Both the position numbers and the translations under genes were made by a program. Positions 14,885 to 24,440 of a DNA stretch of 33,716 nt are shown one piece after another. The stretch comes from Verrucomicrobiota bacterium (lineage in GTDB: Bacteria; Verrucomicrobiota; Verrucomicrobiia; Limisphaerales; JADLHS01): NCBI GenBank assembly GCA_013140495.1, contig JABFSR010000273.1, positions 1 through 33,716 of the forward strand, written 5' to 3'. Each line of letters begins with the position of its first letter. Within the stretch, counting starts at the first letter, position 1. The notes below the pieces were generated by a model. That model ran no database searches and was not told where the DNA came from. It saw only the letters and a list, made by a program, of their open reading frames with translations.

Positions 14885-16786
14885 TCAAGGCCGCGTAATC
14901 AGATAAGTGCCGTGCGCGTAGTCGCGGGTCTTGATGATGATCTTCCGGGTTCCGGGTTCAAACTTCCACGCGTCGCCTTCGGGCAGGTTCTGGCCGTCGA
15001 GCGTGATGCTTACGGGTTTGGTCTTCGACAGGATACGGAGAATGTGAGGCGCATGTTTGCCTGAGAACTCAATTTTCAACGAACCGCCGGAATCCACTTT
15101 CACGGTGGTGGATTCAAGCTTCGGATGTGTTTCTGGATTCCACAGGGTGAACTCACTCTTGCCGTTCGGATAAACAAGCCACGTTGTGAAGCCTTCAGAT
15201 TCCTTGTCCCCAAATCCAGTGTAGGCTCGCGTTACCTTCAGTGGCACAACAGCACCATCGCGCACAAAAACCGGGAATTCATCTAGTGGGTAATCGCGTG
15301 TGAGTTGCTGCGGGCCTTGGAGAAGTTCGCGGTCGTCAAACAGATAGCGCCAACCTCCTGTCGGCAACGACACGGTGCGCGTGAGTTTGTCTTCGTGAAT
15401 CGGCGCGACCAGGAAATCGTCGCCAAACAAATATTGAAACTTGCCATCGGCCATCGGTCGCATGAGCGGCGGGCCACCATTGTGGCAGGCGACCACGTGC
15501 GAATACGTGTAGGGCACAAGTTCTGTGTGCAGCCATGAAAACTTGCGGACGATCTCCAGCTCTGGTTGCGTGCGCTTCCACATCCGGCGCTCGCCGTGAC
15601 CGCCGTTCAGGAAAAGACCGCAGAATGTCGAGAATTCCGCCCAACGAATATAAATGTTCGGCGCGATCTCATCCTTGTCCGCCGCAGTGCCGAACTCTGT
15701 GCTGGCGGGAGTTGGGGCCACTGTCTTCGGTTTCCAGTTGGACAAGAGCGCCGCCGTGGCCGGGCCGACGTCATCCGGGTTGCTGCGACCATGGTAGCCG
15801 GCCACATCGCTGCCAATGACACAATAGCCGAGCCGAGCGCTGCCCAGGATATCGCTGATGGCTCCTTCGATGCCCCGGTCCTTGTAATTCCAGGTGTGCC
15901 GGTTGTCGCCAACCCAAGTCACAGGCGCGGCATCAAGCGGTGCGAAACCCTCTGGATGACTCCAAGGCTGATCGAGCGCGCGGATCAGCGTGACGAATTC
16001 GGAATTTTGCGTGAGGCCGTGCTGATATTCACCGCGAGCGAAGTGATCCATATACTGGCGCGTGGTCATCCAGCCGGAATAAGTGCGATTGAACGGCACG
16101 GGAAGTTTTCCAACACGGCCTGAAAAGAACGTGTCGCAGCCGTCGAGCTTCCATCCATCCACGCCCCAGTCGAGCACCTGTTGTTGAAGGCCGTGCCACC
16201 ATTTCATGGCTTTGGGGTTTGAGTAGTCAATGAATCCGCCCTTGCCCTTCCACCATTTCATTTGCGCGCCAGCAGCGAGAAAGCCGTTGGTGTGCGCTTC
16301 GTCGTAAAAATCTTTGGACTCGGCAGCCTTGGTGTCCTTGCTGTAGCTGTCCACCATGCAGGTCATCCACAGCACCACGCGATAACCCTGGTCTTGCAGT
16401 CCGTGGAAAAATTTCTCCGGCTCGGGGTAGCGGTCCTCGTCCACTTTGAAATCGTTGTAGCGCCAGCTCCACGGGCTATCAATGAGGATCGTCCGCACCG
16501 GGAAATCATGCTTCGCATAACCTTCCAGCAACTCCTTCACGAAGGCGGCGTTGTTGACGTCGTCTTCCCAGAGCCAGCATTCGAGCGCCCACGGTGGCGT
16601 GATTGGCACGCGTCCGTGGCGCGACTTGTTGAACGGGATGCCCCAAAACGGCAGCAGGTAAACAAAATAAATCAACGTCACCAACGCCAGGAACAGGACA
16701 ACCAACACCCGGCAGATACGAAACAGGCAGCCGCGTTTTTTTACCTTGGGCTTTTCTGCTGTTTGAGCGTCCTGTTTTTCGTTCAT
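14885..16786 (-). CDS. Membrane-anchored GH31 family glycosidase
   Basis: This 633-residue protein starts with a lysine-rich cytoplasmic end, then one membrane helix (about 25-48, ICRVLVVLFLALVTLIYFVY), so the enzyme is held at the outer face of the inner membrane. The catalytic barrel shows GH31 landmarks: ILIDSPWSWRY, the nucleophile in DGWKLDGCD (D215), the acid/base in TWVGDNRHTW (D294), GSDVAGYHG, and the late HTELVPYTYSHV and LMRPMADGKFQYLFGDDFLVAP block. GH31 includes alpha-glucosidases, alpha-xylosidases and sulfoquinovosidases; the substrate cannot be read from these motifs. It follows the GH43-like gene by 21 bases and the ceramidase-like gene, in what is probably one minus-strand operon. 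Confidence 0.9.
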   Translation of the reverse strand: MNEKQDAQTAEKPKVKKRGCLFRICRVLVVLFLALVTLIYFVYLLPFWGIPFNKSRHGRVPITPPWALECWLWEDDVNNAAFVKELLEGYAKHDFPVRTILIDSPWSWRYNDFKVDEDRYPEPEKFFHGLQDQGYRVVLWMTCMVDSYSKDTKAAESKDFYDEAHTNGFLAAGAQMKWWKGKGGFIDYSNPKAMKWWHGLQQQVLDWGVDGWKLDGCDTFFSGRVGKLPVPFNRTYSGWMTTRQYMDHFARGEYQHGLTQNSEFVTLIRALDQPWSHPEGFAPLDAAPVTWVGDNRHTWNYKDRGIEGAISDILGSARLGYCVIGSDVAGYHGRSNPDDVGPATAALLSNWKPKTVAPTPASTEFGTAADKDEIAPNIYIRWAEFSTFCGLFLNGGHGERRMWKRTQPELEIVRKFSWLHTELVPYTYSHVVACHNGGPPLMRPMADGKFQYLFGDDFLVAPIHEDKLTRTVSLPTGGWRYLFDDRELLQGPQQLTRDYPLDEFPVFVRDGAVVPLKVTRAYTGFGDKESEGFTTWLVYPNGKSEFTLWNPETHPKLESTTVKVDSGGSLKIEFSGKHAPHILRILSKTKPVSITLDGQNLPEGDAWKFEPGTRKIIIKTRDYAHGTYLITRP

Positions 16787-16807
16787 CGCTGGTGTTCGTT
16801 GAGAACT

Positions 16808-18730
16808 CTAATCCTCGGCTTGCAGGCAATCCACCGGCAACTGACCCGTCCGGGCTTGCAACACCACGCCGTGAAAAGAACCCCGCAATTTCTTGCTGCT
16901 CCAGATTGGCCTGGAGGGTTCAGTTTTCTCGGAGTGAAGATTCACCACTGCCAGTCTTTCACCATTCACTCGAATTTCCGCTTCGCCAAAGTCCGGGCCG
17001 CGCGGACTCCACAAGGTCAGGCGGGTGCCCGTGACATTCCATTTTACCCGAGCTTGGGATTGTTTTGAGACCAGACCAATGCCATAACGGAACTCCGGGC
17101 CGGAGCGCTCCTGCCAGTTAGCCAGATTCTCACCGGCCCCAAGCAGGGCTTCCATCCCGAGATAACTCAACTTCGCGGGCAGCGGTTTGCCATCAATTTG
17201 AAATTCCTCCGCGGTCAGATGCGAGTGCGCTTCCACCCATAGGCCAATCGCTCCCGGATCATCCTTGGCGACGTTTGCATCCGGTGGGCCGCTCCAAAGT
17301 TCTTTTCCGTCGCTCCGAAACACCACGCTGCCGTCGGGTTTGCGTTGCAGATGGATTCGCCACGTTGGGTGGTTCGTCGCCGCGCCGGAGGCCAGCGTCG
17401 TGGATTTGCCTTCTGCATTAACTCGGATGACCTGCCAGCCTGCTGGTGAAAGTTGAACAGCTTGGAAGCGCGTCTTGGCCAGGGGATGCAGCGTCGCATC
17501 GGACTGCGGCAGGTTGGGCCCAAGTGCGCCGCGATAATCCCAGATCAGCGACGCCGTGCCGCGCAGGCGCAGCGTTGCATCCAGGTTGAATTGTCGGAAA
17601 GTTTCGCGCAGACAGGTGAAGCTCGGACCTTGGTGACCGCTCAATACAAAGCCGCGTTCGCGCAACGGTTGTTTCCAGGAGCGTCGCGCCAGATTCACCG
17701 TACCCATGCCCCGCGCATCGCGACTATTGAACATGGCCCGCAGCGTGCCATTCGCATCCACACTGCCGGAGATGGTTTGCCCCCACAGACCATGGCTTTC
17801 GTGCTCCACATCTTCGCTGTGCCAGAGTGAGCCGTGTTGCGCGATCCTCCACGCGTCCGGTTCGGTGGCGCGTTCCAGTGGAACTTGGAACAGCAAATTG
17901 AAATTGCGGTTCAATGCCACAGAGGTTGCCGGCACGTACAGGAATCCCTTGTGTGCGAAAGATGGATAGAACTCCATCAGCGGTGGATGAAATTCATCGC
18001 GCTCCACATGGCGGACCAGTTGTCGCTCGGACCACGGCCCTTCCGGTTGCTTTGCGGTCATCGTGAACAATGCCCACGCATTCGGCGCGAAGTCCATCAT
18101 GGCGACGATCAGCCAGTCGTGCGAACGCTTGATTAACGTCGCCGCATAGGTCCGTTGATAACGGTCTAGAAGTTTGGGCAGTGTCGTGTTCCTCGTGATC
18201 GGTTGCGTTGCGCGATGCCACGGGCCTTCCGGCTTTTCAGACCACGCGTAGGCCAGCCCGCCTTCCGCGTTGAAGTTCAGTTCACCCCAGTCATAGACCA
18301 TGTGGTAACGCCCTTGGTCATAGACAACACTCACGTCCGGCGTGTGACCGTCCTTGTCGAACAGCGCCGGATCACCCTTCAACACAACGCCGAGATTTGT
18401 CCACGTCTGCGCACCATCAGTCGAGCGGTAGAGAACGCAGCGACTCGGTTTTCCGCCGTAACCCAAGGTGTAATCACCAACGTATATGTAATGATTGCCG
18501 CTGACAGGATCGTGAAAGAGAAATCCATTCACCGGCCACTCAAACGGAGGTGTTCCTCGGTGGATTGGATTGCCCGGCACACGCTCGAAGGCATCGAACG
18601 ATGGATCACCATAAACCGGGTGCCGCAGCCAGGTGTCAACGTAACGGGACAGGGCGAAGTCGGTGGCGCTGGCCGATTGAAAGGCAACCGCCAATGCTGC
18701 AACGCAGAGAATTCTCATCAGGCTACGCAT
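16808..18730 (-). CDS. Secreted GH43-like beta-propeller glycosidase
   Basis: The protein has 640 residues with a signal peptide (MRSLMRILCVAALAVAFQ, cut near SASA). The N-terminal half is a repeated-blade pattern typical of five-bladed propeller glycosidases (GH43/GH32/GH117 type): NGFLFHDPVSGNHYIYVGDY, LYRSTDGAQTWTNLG, HTPDVSVVYDQGRYHMVYD, GLAYAWSEKPEGPWHRA and LFTMTAKQPEGPWS. Candidate acids are the Asp in FLFHDP, the Asp in TPDVS and the Glu in LMEFYPS. The second half (about 370-640) looks like a beta-sandwich accessory region. The exact family is uncertain. Neighbours on both sides on the same strand, 17 and 21 bases apart, point to co-expression with the ceramidase-like and GH31 proteins. 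Confidence 0.75.
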   Translation of the reverse strand: MRSLMRILCVAALAVAFQSASATDFALSRYVDTWLRHPVYGDPSFDAFERVPGNPIHRGTPPFEWPVNGFLFHDPVSGNHYIYVGDYTLGYGGKPSRCVLYRSTDGAQTWTNLGVVLKGDPALFDKDGHTPDVSVVYDQGRYHMVYDWGELNFNAEGGLAYAWSEKPEGPWHRATQPITRNTTLPKLLDRYQRTYAATLIKRSHDWLIVAMMDFAPNAWALFTMTAKQPEGPWSERQLVRHVERDEFHPPLMEFYPSFAHKGFLYVPATSVALNRNFNLLFQVPLERATEPDAWRIAQHGSLWHSEDVEHESHGLWGQTISGSVDANGTLRAMFNSRDARGMGTVNLARRSWKQPLRERGFVLSGHQGPSFTCLRETFRQFNLDATLRLRGTASLIWDYRGALGPNLPQSDATLHPLAKTRFQAVQLSPAGWQVIRVNAEGKSTTLASGAATNHPTWRIHLQRKPDGSVVFRSDGKELWSGPPDANVAKDDPGAIGLWVEAHSHLTAEEFQIDGKPLPAKLSYLGMEALLGAGENLANWQERSGPEFRYGIGLVSKQSQARVKWNVTGTRLTLWSPRGPDFGEAEIRVNGERLAVVNLHSEKTEPSRPIWSSKKLRGSFHGVVLQARTGQLPVDCLQAED

Positions 18731-18747
18731 GATCTGTTCGTGGATGA

Positions 18748-20151
18748 TTACTTGGTCGCGAGTTCGAGCGCCATCTTGCGGATGAACTCGTCAAAATAGT
18801 CAGGCACGTTCGGCCCAAAGAATGACATCGTCCTCGGCTCGTAGCCATCCATGTGATAATATTTCGGGCATATCACATAGCCGATATAGTCGCCGTTGAA
18901 GCTGGTGACAACTGCGTGTCTGCCGCGAACCTGAAGAAGATCCTTGATGCCCAGCGCCAGCTCACCGCTGAAGTCGCACGGAGTGGAAATCCACACGGAA
19001 TCGTCGAGCCGGAACGCCTGGATGAATGTTTGCTTTTTCACCGGCATCAATTTCTGAGCCAGCCACGGTCGCAGTCGTAGCCCGTCGGTGACCCGCACGT
19101 TGAGTGGCGGCATGGACAAATCCAGACCCAGCATCCCAAAGCTGATCGCGTTCGTGAGCGGAGTTTTTGGCAGTTGATCAAGCAGGGACTGCGCGAGTGC
19201 CTGGCCCATGCGCTCGGCACCGGCAAAACCTTTTCCGCCAGAGACAGGACCATGGCTGCCAATGCCTCCCGCAAGAAATACCGCCGTTCCACCAGTGGCT
19301 TGCTCGACCGCACGCTCCCAGCAACCCGGGTAATCGGCGCTGAAATGCATTATGTCGCCTCCGAGGACGGTCGCGTGCGCTGAGAAACTACCGAGCACAG
19401 CAACCTTTCCATCATTTTGTTTCACCACAAGATAGCTGAACTCCGGGTCCACCTTTCCCAAATCTCCCACCAGGCGATTTCTGACGAATTCTGGTGCGGC
19501 AAATGAACCACGGCCAAACGCCGCTGGCTTGAGATCCGCGATGGCGTCGCGAACCGCGCTGACGATGCGGTCGGCAAACCAGACGCGCGAGCCGGGTTGA
19601 AAGCCGCCGGCGAATGCTTCCGCCACCATGCCCTCGCCCCAACCGCCGAGGCTGCAATGAGTGTGTGTGGCGCTGAGATAAATTTGCTCGCGCGACAGCT
19701 TCAACTCCGATTCGATGCGTCGCATCGCGAGTTCGGTGATTTCTGGCGGGATGATCAAAGCATCCGCGCCGAGCATGACGCCGAGCCGGTCTCCGACGCG
19801 CAAGGCAACTGCCTTGACATGGAGATCGTCGTGGACACCGGTGGCAGGTTTTCCTCTGCGGTTGCCGTAGCCAGCCATTGGCAGCGAACGGAACTGGCCT
19901 TTGGCGGGATCGTCTGACGCGGCATTGATCGTGGGAGTCAGCAGCGCGCGACCAAAACCCGCCGCCAGTTCACCGTGGACGATTGTGTTGGTGGCCACGC
20001 TCGCGTTCAATCGGGCCGCAGTTTCAACATAGTACGGTTCGCGGAGGTAGGGCTTGTAATCCACTCCGCACAGACTCACCAGCAACAATACGATGACGAC
20101 CACGGCCAGCCCCATCGAGAGTCGCCAAAGAATCTGGAGGACTTTTTTCAT
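18748..20151 (-). CDS. Neutral/alkaline ceramidase-like amidase, membrane-anchored
   Basis: The 467-residue protein has one N-terminal membrane helix (WRLSMGLAVVVIVLLLVSLC) and then the N-terminal domain of neutral/alkaline non-lysosomal ceramidases: GFGRALLTP, PMAGYGNR, HDDLHVKAVAL, GADALIIP and the metal-site segment SATHTHCSLGG, then FSAHATVLGG. The known family hydrolyses the amide bond of ceramide with a zinc centre; many bacterial relatives have this core without the C-terminal domain and with unknown substrates. The ATG at 20151 is chosen because MKKVLQILWRLSM gives the usual positive end before the helix; the frame extends 11 codons further. It leads the probable operon with the GH43-like and GH31 genes and is divergent from the C45-like gene. 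Confidence 0.82.
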   Translation of the reverse strand: MKKVLQILWRLSMGLAVVVIVLLLVSLCGVDYKPYLREPYYVETAARLNASVATNTIVHGELAAGFGRALLTPTINAASDDPAKGQFRSLPMAGYGNRRGKPATGVHDDLHVKAVALRVGDRLGVMLGADALIIPPEITELAMRRIESELKLSREQIYLSATHTHCSLGGWGEGMVAEAFAGGFQPGSRVWFADRIVSAVRDAIADLKPAAFGRGSFAAPEFVRNRLVGDLGKVDPEFSYLVVKQNDGKVAVLGSFSAHATVLGGDIMHFSADYPGCWERAVEQATGGTAVFLAGGIGSHGPVSGGKGFAGAERMGQALAQSLLDQLPKTPLTNAISFGMLGLDLSMPPLNVRVTDGLRLRPWLAQKLMPVKKQTFIQAFRLDDSVWISTPCDFSGELALGIKDLLQVRGRHAVVTSFNGDYIGYVICPKYYHMDGYEPRTMSFFGPNVPDYFDEFIRKMALELATK

Positions 20152-20254
20152 CGCGCGAGCGTAAGCCGGAGCGAAGGAAATCAAAGCTCAAAGTGTTTGC
20201 AAAACAATCACAAGGTGCGTGACTCCGTGGGTGCGTGTACGGTTTTGCTGGTGA

Positions 20255-20270
20255 CAGCCGCCTGCGGCTG
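20255..20270. other. Perfect GC-rich palindrome in the 5' leader of the C45-like gene
   Basis: CAGCCGC-CT-GCGGCTG forms a 7-bp stem with a 2-base loop. It lies 24 bases before the ATG at 20295, between divergent genes. It could be an operator, an attenuating hairpin or a dispersed repeat; nothing in the sequence decides. Confidence 0.4.
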
Positions 20271-20294
20271 CGGCAGTCTATCACCGACAAGATC

Positions 20295-22190
20295 ATGAAA
20301 ATTATTCGTCACTCGTTCTCACTAGTTCTCTCGTTGTCACTGCTCTGCCTGCATCCAATCTTCGCGCAGGACACCAACACGGTTCAGGTTTTCACGAAAG
20401 CCCTGAACCAACTCGTCGAGATTGTAAATCCTCCTGCGGACGCTGCACCGCGCACGTTTACCACCACGTTGAAGATACTCAAGGCGGATGGACTGCCCAA
20501 GGAACTGGTCGGGCGGGAAATCGCGCTGGCATTCCAGTCACCGGATCATGTGCGCGTTGCCGCCAAGTGGGAGGGGGAGGATTTTGTGCTCGGCCGCAAC
20601 GTCCAGGAACTTTGGGTTTACGCTGCGGGCAAAAGGTTCGGAGTCGTGGGAAAGCCTGGCGTGGCCCGGTTCTCAAATGTGCCCGACTCAAAGGATAACA
20701 GCGTTCTTGCGCCCATCAAACTTCCGGTGGACAAGGATCAACTGGCGATCGTGCCCATGCTGATGAAGCTTGTGGCCTTGCCGAATGAATCCATTGGCGG
20801 CAGTGCGTGTCGCGTGATCAAGGCGACCCTGATGCCAGAAGCGATTGAGGCGTTCAAATTGCCGGATGCGACGATCCAGGTCTGGATTCGGGAGAGCGAT
20901 TCATTGCTCACGCGGGTTTCCTATCGTCAGGGCAAAACGGATGTGGAAGTGGAACTTCAAAAGCCTCAATTCGTCGCAGCGTGGCCGGCGGAGAAATGGC
21001 AGTTGAAGGCGGGTGCAGGGGAAGTGGTTGAAACGGTGGCGCAGTCCCATGTCTCTCGTTTCCTCGAAGTTTCCCTGGCGATGCTCGGGCAGAAGATACC
21101 GACGTTGGGACCGGCCACCGGCGAGCGACGAGTGCTGGCCCGGGAAGGCGACGGACGGCTGGAGATGATAGATGGCACGCGCGTGCTTCATCTCAAGGGC
21201 ACACCGGAGGAGATGGGCCGGCAGCACGGCACGTTGTTGAAAAAGGAAATCGCCGATCTTGTGGAGCACATGTTGTTTGGAGTGGGCGTGGGAAGTTCAT
21301 TTGAGAAGGGGCGCTGGTTCTTTGGCGAGATTGAGTCCGCGCAAACCCGCCTCATGCCCTATACCGACCCGCGCTATGTTCGCGAAATGGATTCGATGGC
21401 ATTGGCGGCGGGCCTGCCCAGGGAGGAGTTACGCGTGGCGAATTTCTTTCCCGAGCTTTTTCATTGCAGCGGTTTTGCATTGTTCGGAAAAGCGACCGAG
21501 GGCGGAAAGATGTATCACGGTCGCATCCTCGATTACATCCGCGGTCTTGGTCTTGAGCAGAACGCCATGGTGATCGTGATGCAGCCTGACCAGGGCAACG
21601 CATGGGTCAACATCAGCTATGCCGGCTTTGTAGGTTCGGTGACAGCCATGAACGAAAAGCATATTTCAATCGGTGAAATGGGAGGGCGCGGCGAAGGCAA
21701 CTGGGACGGCAAGCCGATGGCTCAACTGGTGCGTGAAGTGATGGAGAAGGCGAACACATTGGATGAAGCTGTTGCGATCATGCGCAAGGGGCCGCGCACC
21801 TGCGAATACTATTACGTGATCGCCGATGCGAAGACCAAAAGCGCGGTGGGCATTGCTGCGACGCCGACCAAGTTCGAAGTCATCAAGCCCGGAGAGACCC
21901 ATCCGATGTTGCCGCACGGCATTCAAGATTCCGTGTTGATGTCTGCCGGAGATCGCTATGAAGAACTGGCCCGCCGCGTGAAGACCGGTCATGGGAAGTT
22001 TGACGCGGAAAGCGCACGCGACCTGATGAAGCGTCCGGTGTGCATGACATCGAACATCCATTCGGTTTTGTTTGAACCGGAGTCGCTCGACTTTTGGGTG
22101 GCCATTGCGGATTCCAAGAATCCCGCGGCGCACGCACGTTACACTCACTACAACCTCGCCGAACTGTTGAAGCCGGAGAAAACCCAGTAA
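20295..22190 (+). CDS. Secreted C45-family Ntn hydrolase (acyltransferase/amidase-like)
   Basis: This 631-residue protein has a signal peptide (MKIIRHSFSLVLSLSLLCLH, cut near IFA). Residues about 25-280 form a beta-rich domain with TTTLKILKADGLP and VWIRESDSLLTRVSYRQG, similar to LolA/LppX-like or DUF2092-type lipid-binding folds. Residues about 300-630 match the C45 acyl-CoA:6-APA acyltransferase-like family, with LHLKGTPEEMGRQHG at its start and C391 in FHCSGFALFG as the expected autoprocessing and catalytic Cys; GRILDY and NISYAGFVGSVTAMNE follow. Such Ntn enzymes hydrolyse or transfer amide-linked acyl groups after self-cleavage. The ATG at 20295 is chosen for its leader. It is divergent from a ceramidase-like gene. 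Confidence 0.85.
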   Translation: MKIIRHSFSLVLSLSLLCLHPIFAQDTNTVQVFTKALNQLVEIVNPPADAAPRTFTTTLKILKADGLPKELVGREIALAFQSPDHVRVAAKWEGEDFVLGRNVQELWVYAAGKRFGVVGKPGVARFSNVPDSKDNSVLAPIKLPVDKDQLAIVPMLMKLVALPNESIGGSACRVIKATLMPEAIEAFKLPDATIQVWIRESDSLLTRVSYRQGKTDVEVELQKPQFVAAWPAEKWQLKAGAGEVVETVAQSHVSRFLEVSLAMLGQKIPTLGPATGERRVLAREGDGRLEMIDGTRVLHLKGTPEEMGRQHGTLLKKEIADLVEHMLFGVGVGSSFEKGRWFFGEIESAQTRLMPYTDPRYVREMDSMALAAGLPREELRVANFFPELFHCSGFALFGKATEGGKMYHGRILDYIRGLGLEQNAMVIVMQPDQGNAWVNISYAGFVGSVTAMNEKHISIGEMGGRGEGNWDGKPMAQLVREVMEKANTLDEAVAIMRKGPRTCEYYYVIADAKTKSAVGIAATPTKFEVIKPGETHPMLPHGIQDSVLMSAGDRYEELARRVKTGHGKFDAESARDLMKRPVCMTSNIHSVLFEPESLDFWVAIADSKNPAAHARYTHYNLAELLKPEKTQ

Positions 22191-22251
22191 GCGTCCCTGC
22201 GCTGTTGAAAGTGATTGGCAAATGCAGTGAAACCGAAAAAATACCGGTCGC

Positions 22252-23178
22252 ATGTCTAACTCGAATCTCCGGATCGGCATCGAAATCGGCGGCACGAAGC
22301 TGCAGCTTGTCCTGGGCGATGCCTCGGGCACCATTCACTCGCGCCGCCGTCTCACGGTAAACGTGGCCCTTGGCGCGGAAGGAATCCGCAGACAGATTGA
22401 GACGACGATTCCCGAGTTGATTGGCGACAATAGAATCGAAGGTGTCGGCGTTGGTTTTGGCGGGCCGATGGATTGGCGGACTGGCAGAATCAACCGATCC
22501 CATCACCTCGCAGGTTGGTCAGGCTTTCCTCTGGCGGAATGGCTGCGGTCGCAGACCGGCAAAGATGTCTTCGTTGACAACGACGCGAATGTGGCCGCGC
22601 TGGGCGAGGCACTGCGTGGGGCAGGCGTTGGTTTGAACCCTGTGTGCTATGTGACCCTCGGCAGTGGTGTGGGCGGAGGTCTGGTGACTGATGGCAGGAT
22701 TTATCACGGCGCAATTCCGGGCGAAGCTGAGATTGGCCATCTGAGACTTGATCGCAAAGGCACGACGATTGAATCGCGCTGTTCCGGCTGGGCTGTGGAT
22801 GGTCGCATCCGCGAATTGAAAGGCAAGGAGCCGTCGAGCGTGCTGGCGCGACTGGCTGCCAATGAAGCACGCGGTGAAGCCCGTCATCTGGGTGCGGCAT
22901 TAGGGCAGGGGGACGCGGCAGCGAAGAGAATCCTAAGTGAGATTGGCGAGGACCTGGCGTTGGGGCTTTCGCACGTGGTCCATTTGTTTCATCCGCAAGT
23001 CATCATCATTGGCGGTGGATTGTCTGCCGTGGGCGAACCGCTTCGCGCGTCAGTCCAGGCGGCGCTTCCCGGTTTTGTGATGGAAGCATTTCAACCCGGC
23101 CCGGAAATTAGGCTCGCGGGTTTGGTGGAAGATGCCGTACCAGTGGGGGCGCTGCTTCTGGTTCAATCAGGGCATTGA
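22252..23178 (+). CDS. ROK-family sugar kinase-like protein
   Basis: The 308-residue protein has the ROK/ASKHA fold landmarks: the N-terminal phosphate loop IGIEIGGTKLQL, GVGFGGPMD, the catalytic aspartate in DNDANVAALGE, the second phosphate loop TLGSGVGGGL and GEAEIGH. There is no N-terminal helix-turn-helix, so it is an enzyme-type member (glucokinase- or N-acetyl-sugar-kinase-like), not an XylR/NagC-type repressor. The zinc motif usual in this family (CxCGxxGCxE) is reduced to one Cys in ESRCSGWAVDG. It begins 61 bases after the C45-like gene on the same strand. The sugar is unknown; N-acetylhexosamines or glucose are typical. Confidence 0.88.
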   Translation: MSNSNLRIGIEIGGTKLQLVLGDASGTIHSRRRLTVNVALGAEGIRRQIETTIPELIGDNRIEGVGVGFGGPMDWRTGRINRSHHLAGWSGFPLAEWLRSQTGKDVFVDNDANVAALGEALRGAGVGLNPVCYVTLGSGVGGGLVTDGRIYHGAIPGEAEIGHLRLDRKGTTIESRCSGWAVDGRIRELKGKEPSSVLARLAANEARGEARHLGAALGQGDAAAKRILSEIGEDLALGLSHVVHLFHPQVIIIGGGLSAVGEPLRASVQAALPGFVMEAFQPGPEIRLAGLVEDAVPVGALLLVQSGH

Positions 23179-23289
23179 GCACTGGTATTTCTGAGGCTGG
23201 TGGCGCAAATCTTTGGATGATTTCGCGCATCGGTGCAGCAAGTCTTCTATAAGATGCACAGAGTCGGTGGTTCAGAGGTCTTTCACCAC

Positions 23290-23317
23290 TTGACATCCAT
23301 TTCACGCAAACTAGCCT
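23290..23317 (+). promoter_or_regulatory. Candidate promoter of the pseudopilin gene at 23325
   Basis: A perfect TTGACA (23290-23295), a 16-base spacer and TAGCCT (23312-23317) lie in the gap after the ROK gene. The ATG at 23325 follows the -10 box by only 7 bases, so the transcript would start at or next to the start codon. Confidence 0.5.
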
Positions 23318-23324
23318 CGCGAGC

Positions 23325-24338
23325 ATGACCCCTTCCGAAAAGAGGCTTCCGGCCAACCGCGACCTGGCGAGGTCTGCCGGATTGCTGCGAAGAGTTTCGG
23401 AGGTGTGTCAAAGATCCGAGTTTTCCGCTTCTGCACCTGCCTGCCGTCCGGTTGAGTCGCGCCGTTCTTACGGGTTCACTTTGATCGAGCTGCTGGTCGT
23501 GATTGCCATCATCGCCATCCTGGCGGGAATGCTCCTGCCCGCGCTTTCAAAAGCGAAGGCCAAGGCCCAGGCCACGCAGTGCATGAACGACATGCGCCAG
23601 CTTCAGTTGGCGTTTCGCCTTTACGCCGATGACAATGCCGGCAGGTACATGCCCAACACCTACGGCGGCGACGGTTGGGTGCGCGGTTCGGTGGATTTGG
23701 ATGGCAACAATCCGTCGAACTGGGACCCGCAAACCTTGCTCAACCCGAAGACCGCCGTGCTTGGACCGTATACGGTCAACGTCGGAATATATCAGTGCCC
23801 CGGGGACTGGACCACCGTGGTGCGTCCAGGCGGAGTGAAGGTGCGTCGCATCCGGAGCGTGTCTGCCAGTCAGGCGGTGGGCAGTTGGTCCGATGGACAG
23901 GCCACGATGGGCTACTGGCTTGATTCCCAGCAGGTGGGAGTTTTTCCTGGCAATCGCGGTGGAAGGTGGCGCGTGTTTGGCAAGGACAGCGACGTGCCGC
24001 ACCCGACCCAGATCTGGGTGTTCACCGATGAACATCCCGCCAGCATCAACGACGGTGGATTCGGCCACCGTATTCCAGACAGCTTCGCGGCGACGGCTCA
24101 ACAAGGCTGGGTGGATTACCCAGCGGCATTTCATGGCGGTGCAGGCGCATTCTCTTATCTCGATGGGCATGCCGAGACGCGCAAGTGGGTTGAGAAACCA
24201 CGCGCGGGCAGGCTTGGCCTCGACGCCCAGATCACGGATTACAGCCGATTGGATGACGGGCGTTTTGCGAACAACCGTGACGTGTGGTGGCTAGCCCAGC
24301 GGACTTCCACCAGGAAGATTGGTCCTGATCCGTGGTGA
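23325..24338 (+). CDS. Prepilin-type pseudopilin with H-x-DG motif
   Basis: This 337-residue protein has the class III prepilin cleavage and helix region [20 protein letters not shown] at about 49-68, after an unusually long pre-region. The mature part has the usual [20 protein letters not shown] coil, [12 protein letters not shown], a CPGD segment and the late motif [15 protein letters not shown]. The protein resembles the pseudopilin at 7003-7962 in layout but has a different globular domain. It would be processed by a prepilin peptidase and act in a type-II-secretion-like or surface structure. The long leader may mean that translation really starts later, but no better start with the processing site kept near the N-terminus is present. 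It stands between sugar kinase genes without a clear functional link. Confidence 0.85.
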   Translation: MTPSEKRLPANRDLARSAGLLRRVSEVCQRSEFSASAPACRPVESRRSYGFTLIELLVVIAIIAILAGMLLPALSKAKAKAQATQCMNDMRQLQLAFRLYADDNAGRYMPNTYGGDGWVRGSVDLDGNNPSNWDPQTLLNPKTAVLGPYTVNVGIYQCPGDWTTVVRPGGVKVRRIRSVSASQAVGSWSDGQATMGYWLDSQQVGVFPGNRGGRWRVFGKDSDVPHPTQIWVFTDEHPASINDGGFGHRIPDSFAATAQQGWVDYPAAFHGGAGAFSYLDGHAETRKWVEKPRAGRLGLDAQITDYSRLDDGRFANNRDVWWLAQRTSTRKIGPDPW

Positions 24339-24440
24339 AATTCTGTTCAAGCCACATTGCCGGGTTTTGTGATTGAGCGTTGTTGCTTGGGCGACAGGAC
24401 AAGTAATGTCACTCACGGAGCAGAGACGGGGAAAATTTCC

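Noticed and set aside
15566..16123. Plus-strand frame opposite the GH31 gene
   Set aside because: The minus strand carries clear GH31 active-site motifs; the plus frame is a composition artefact.
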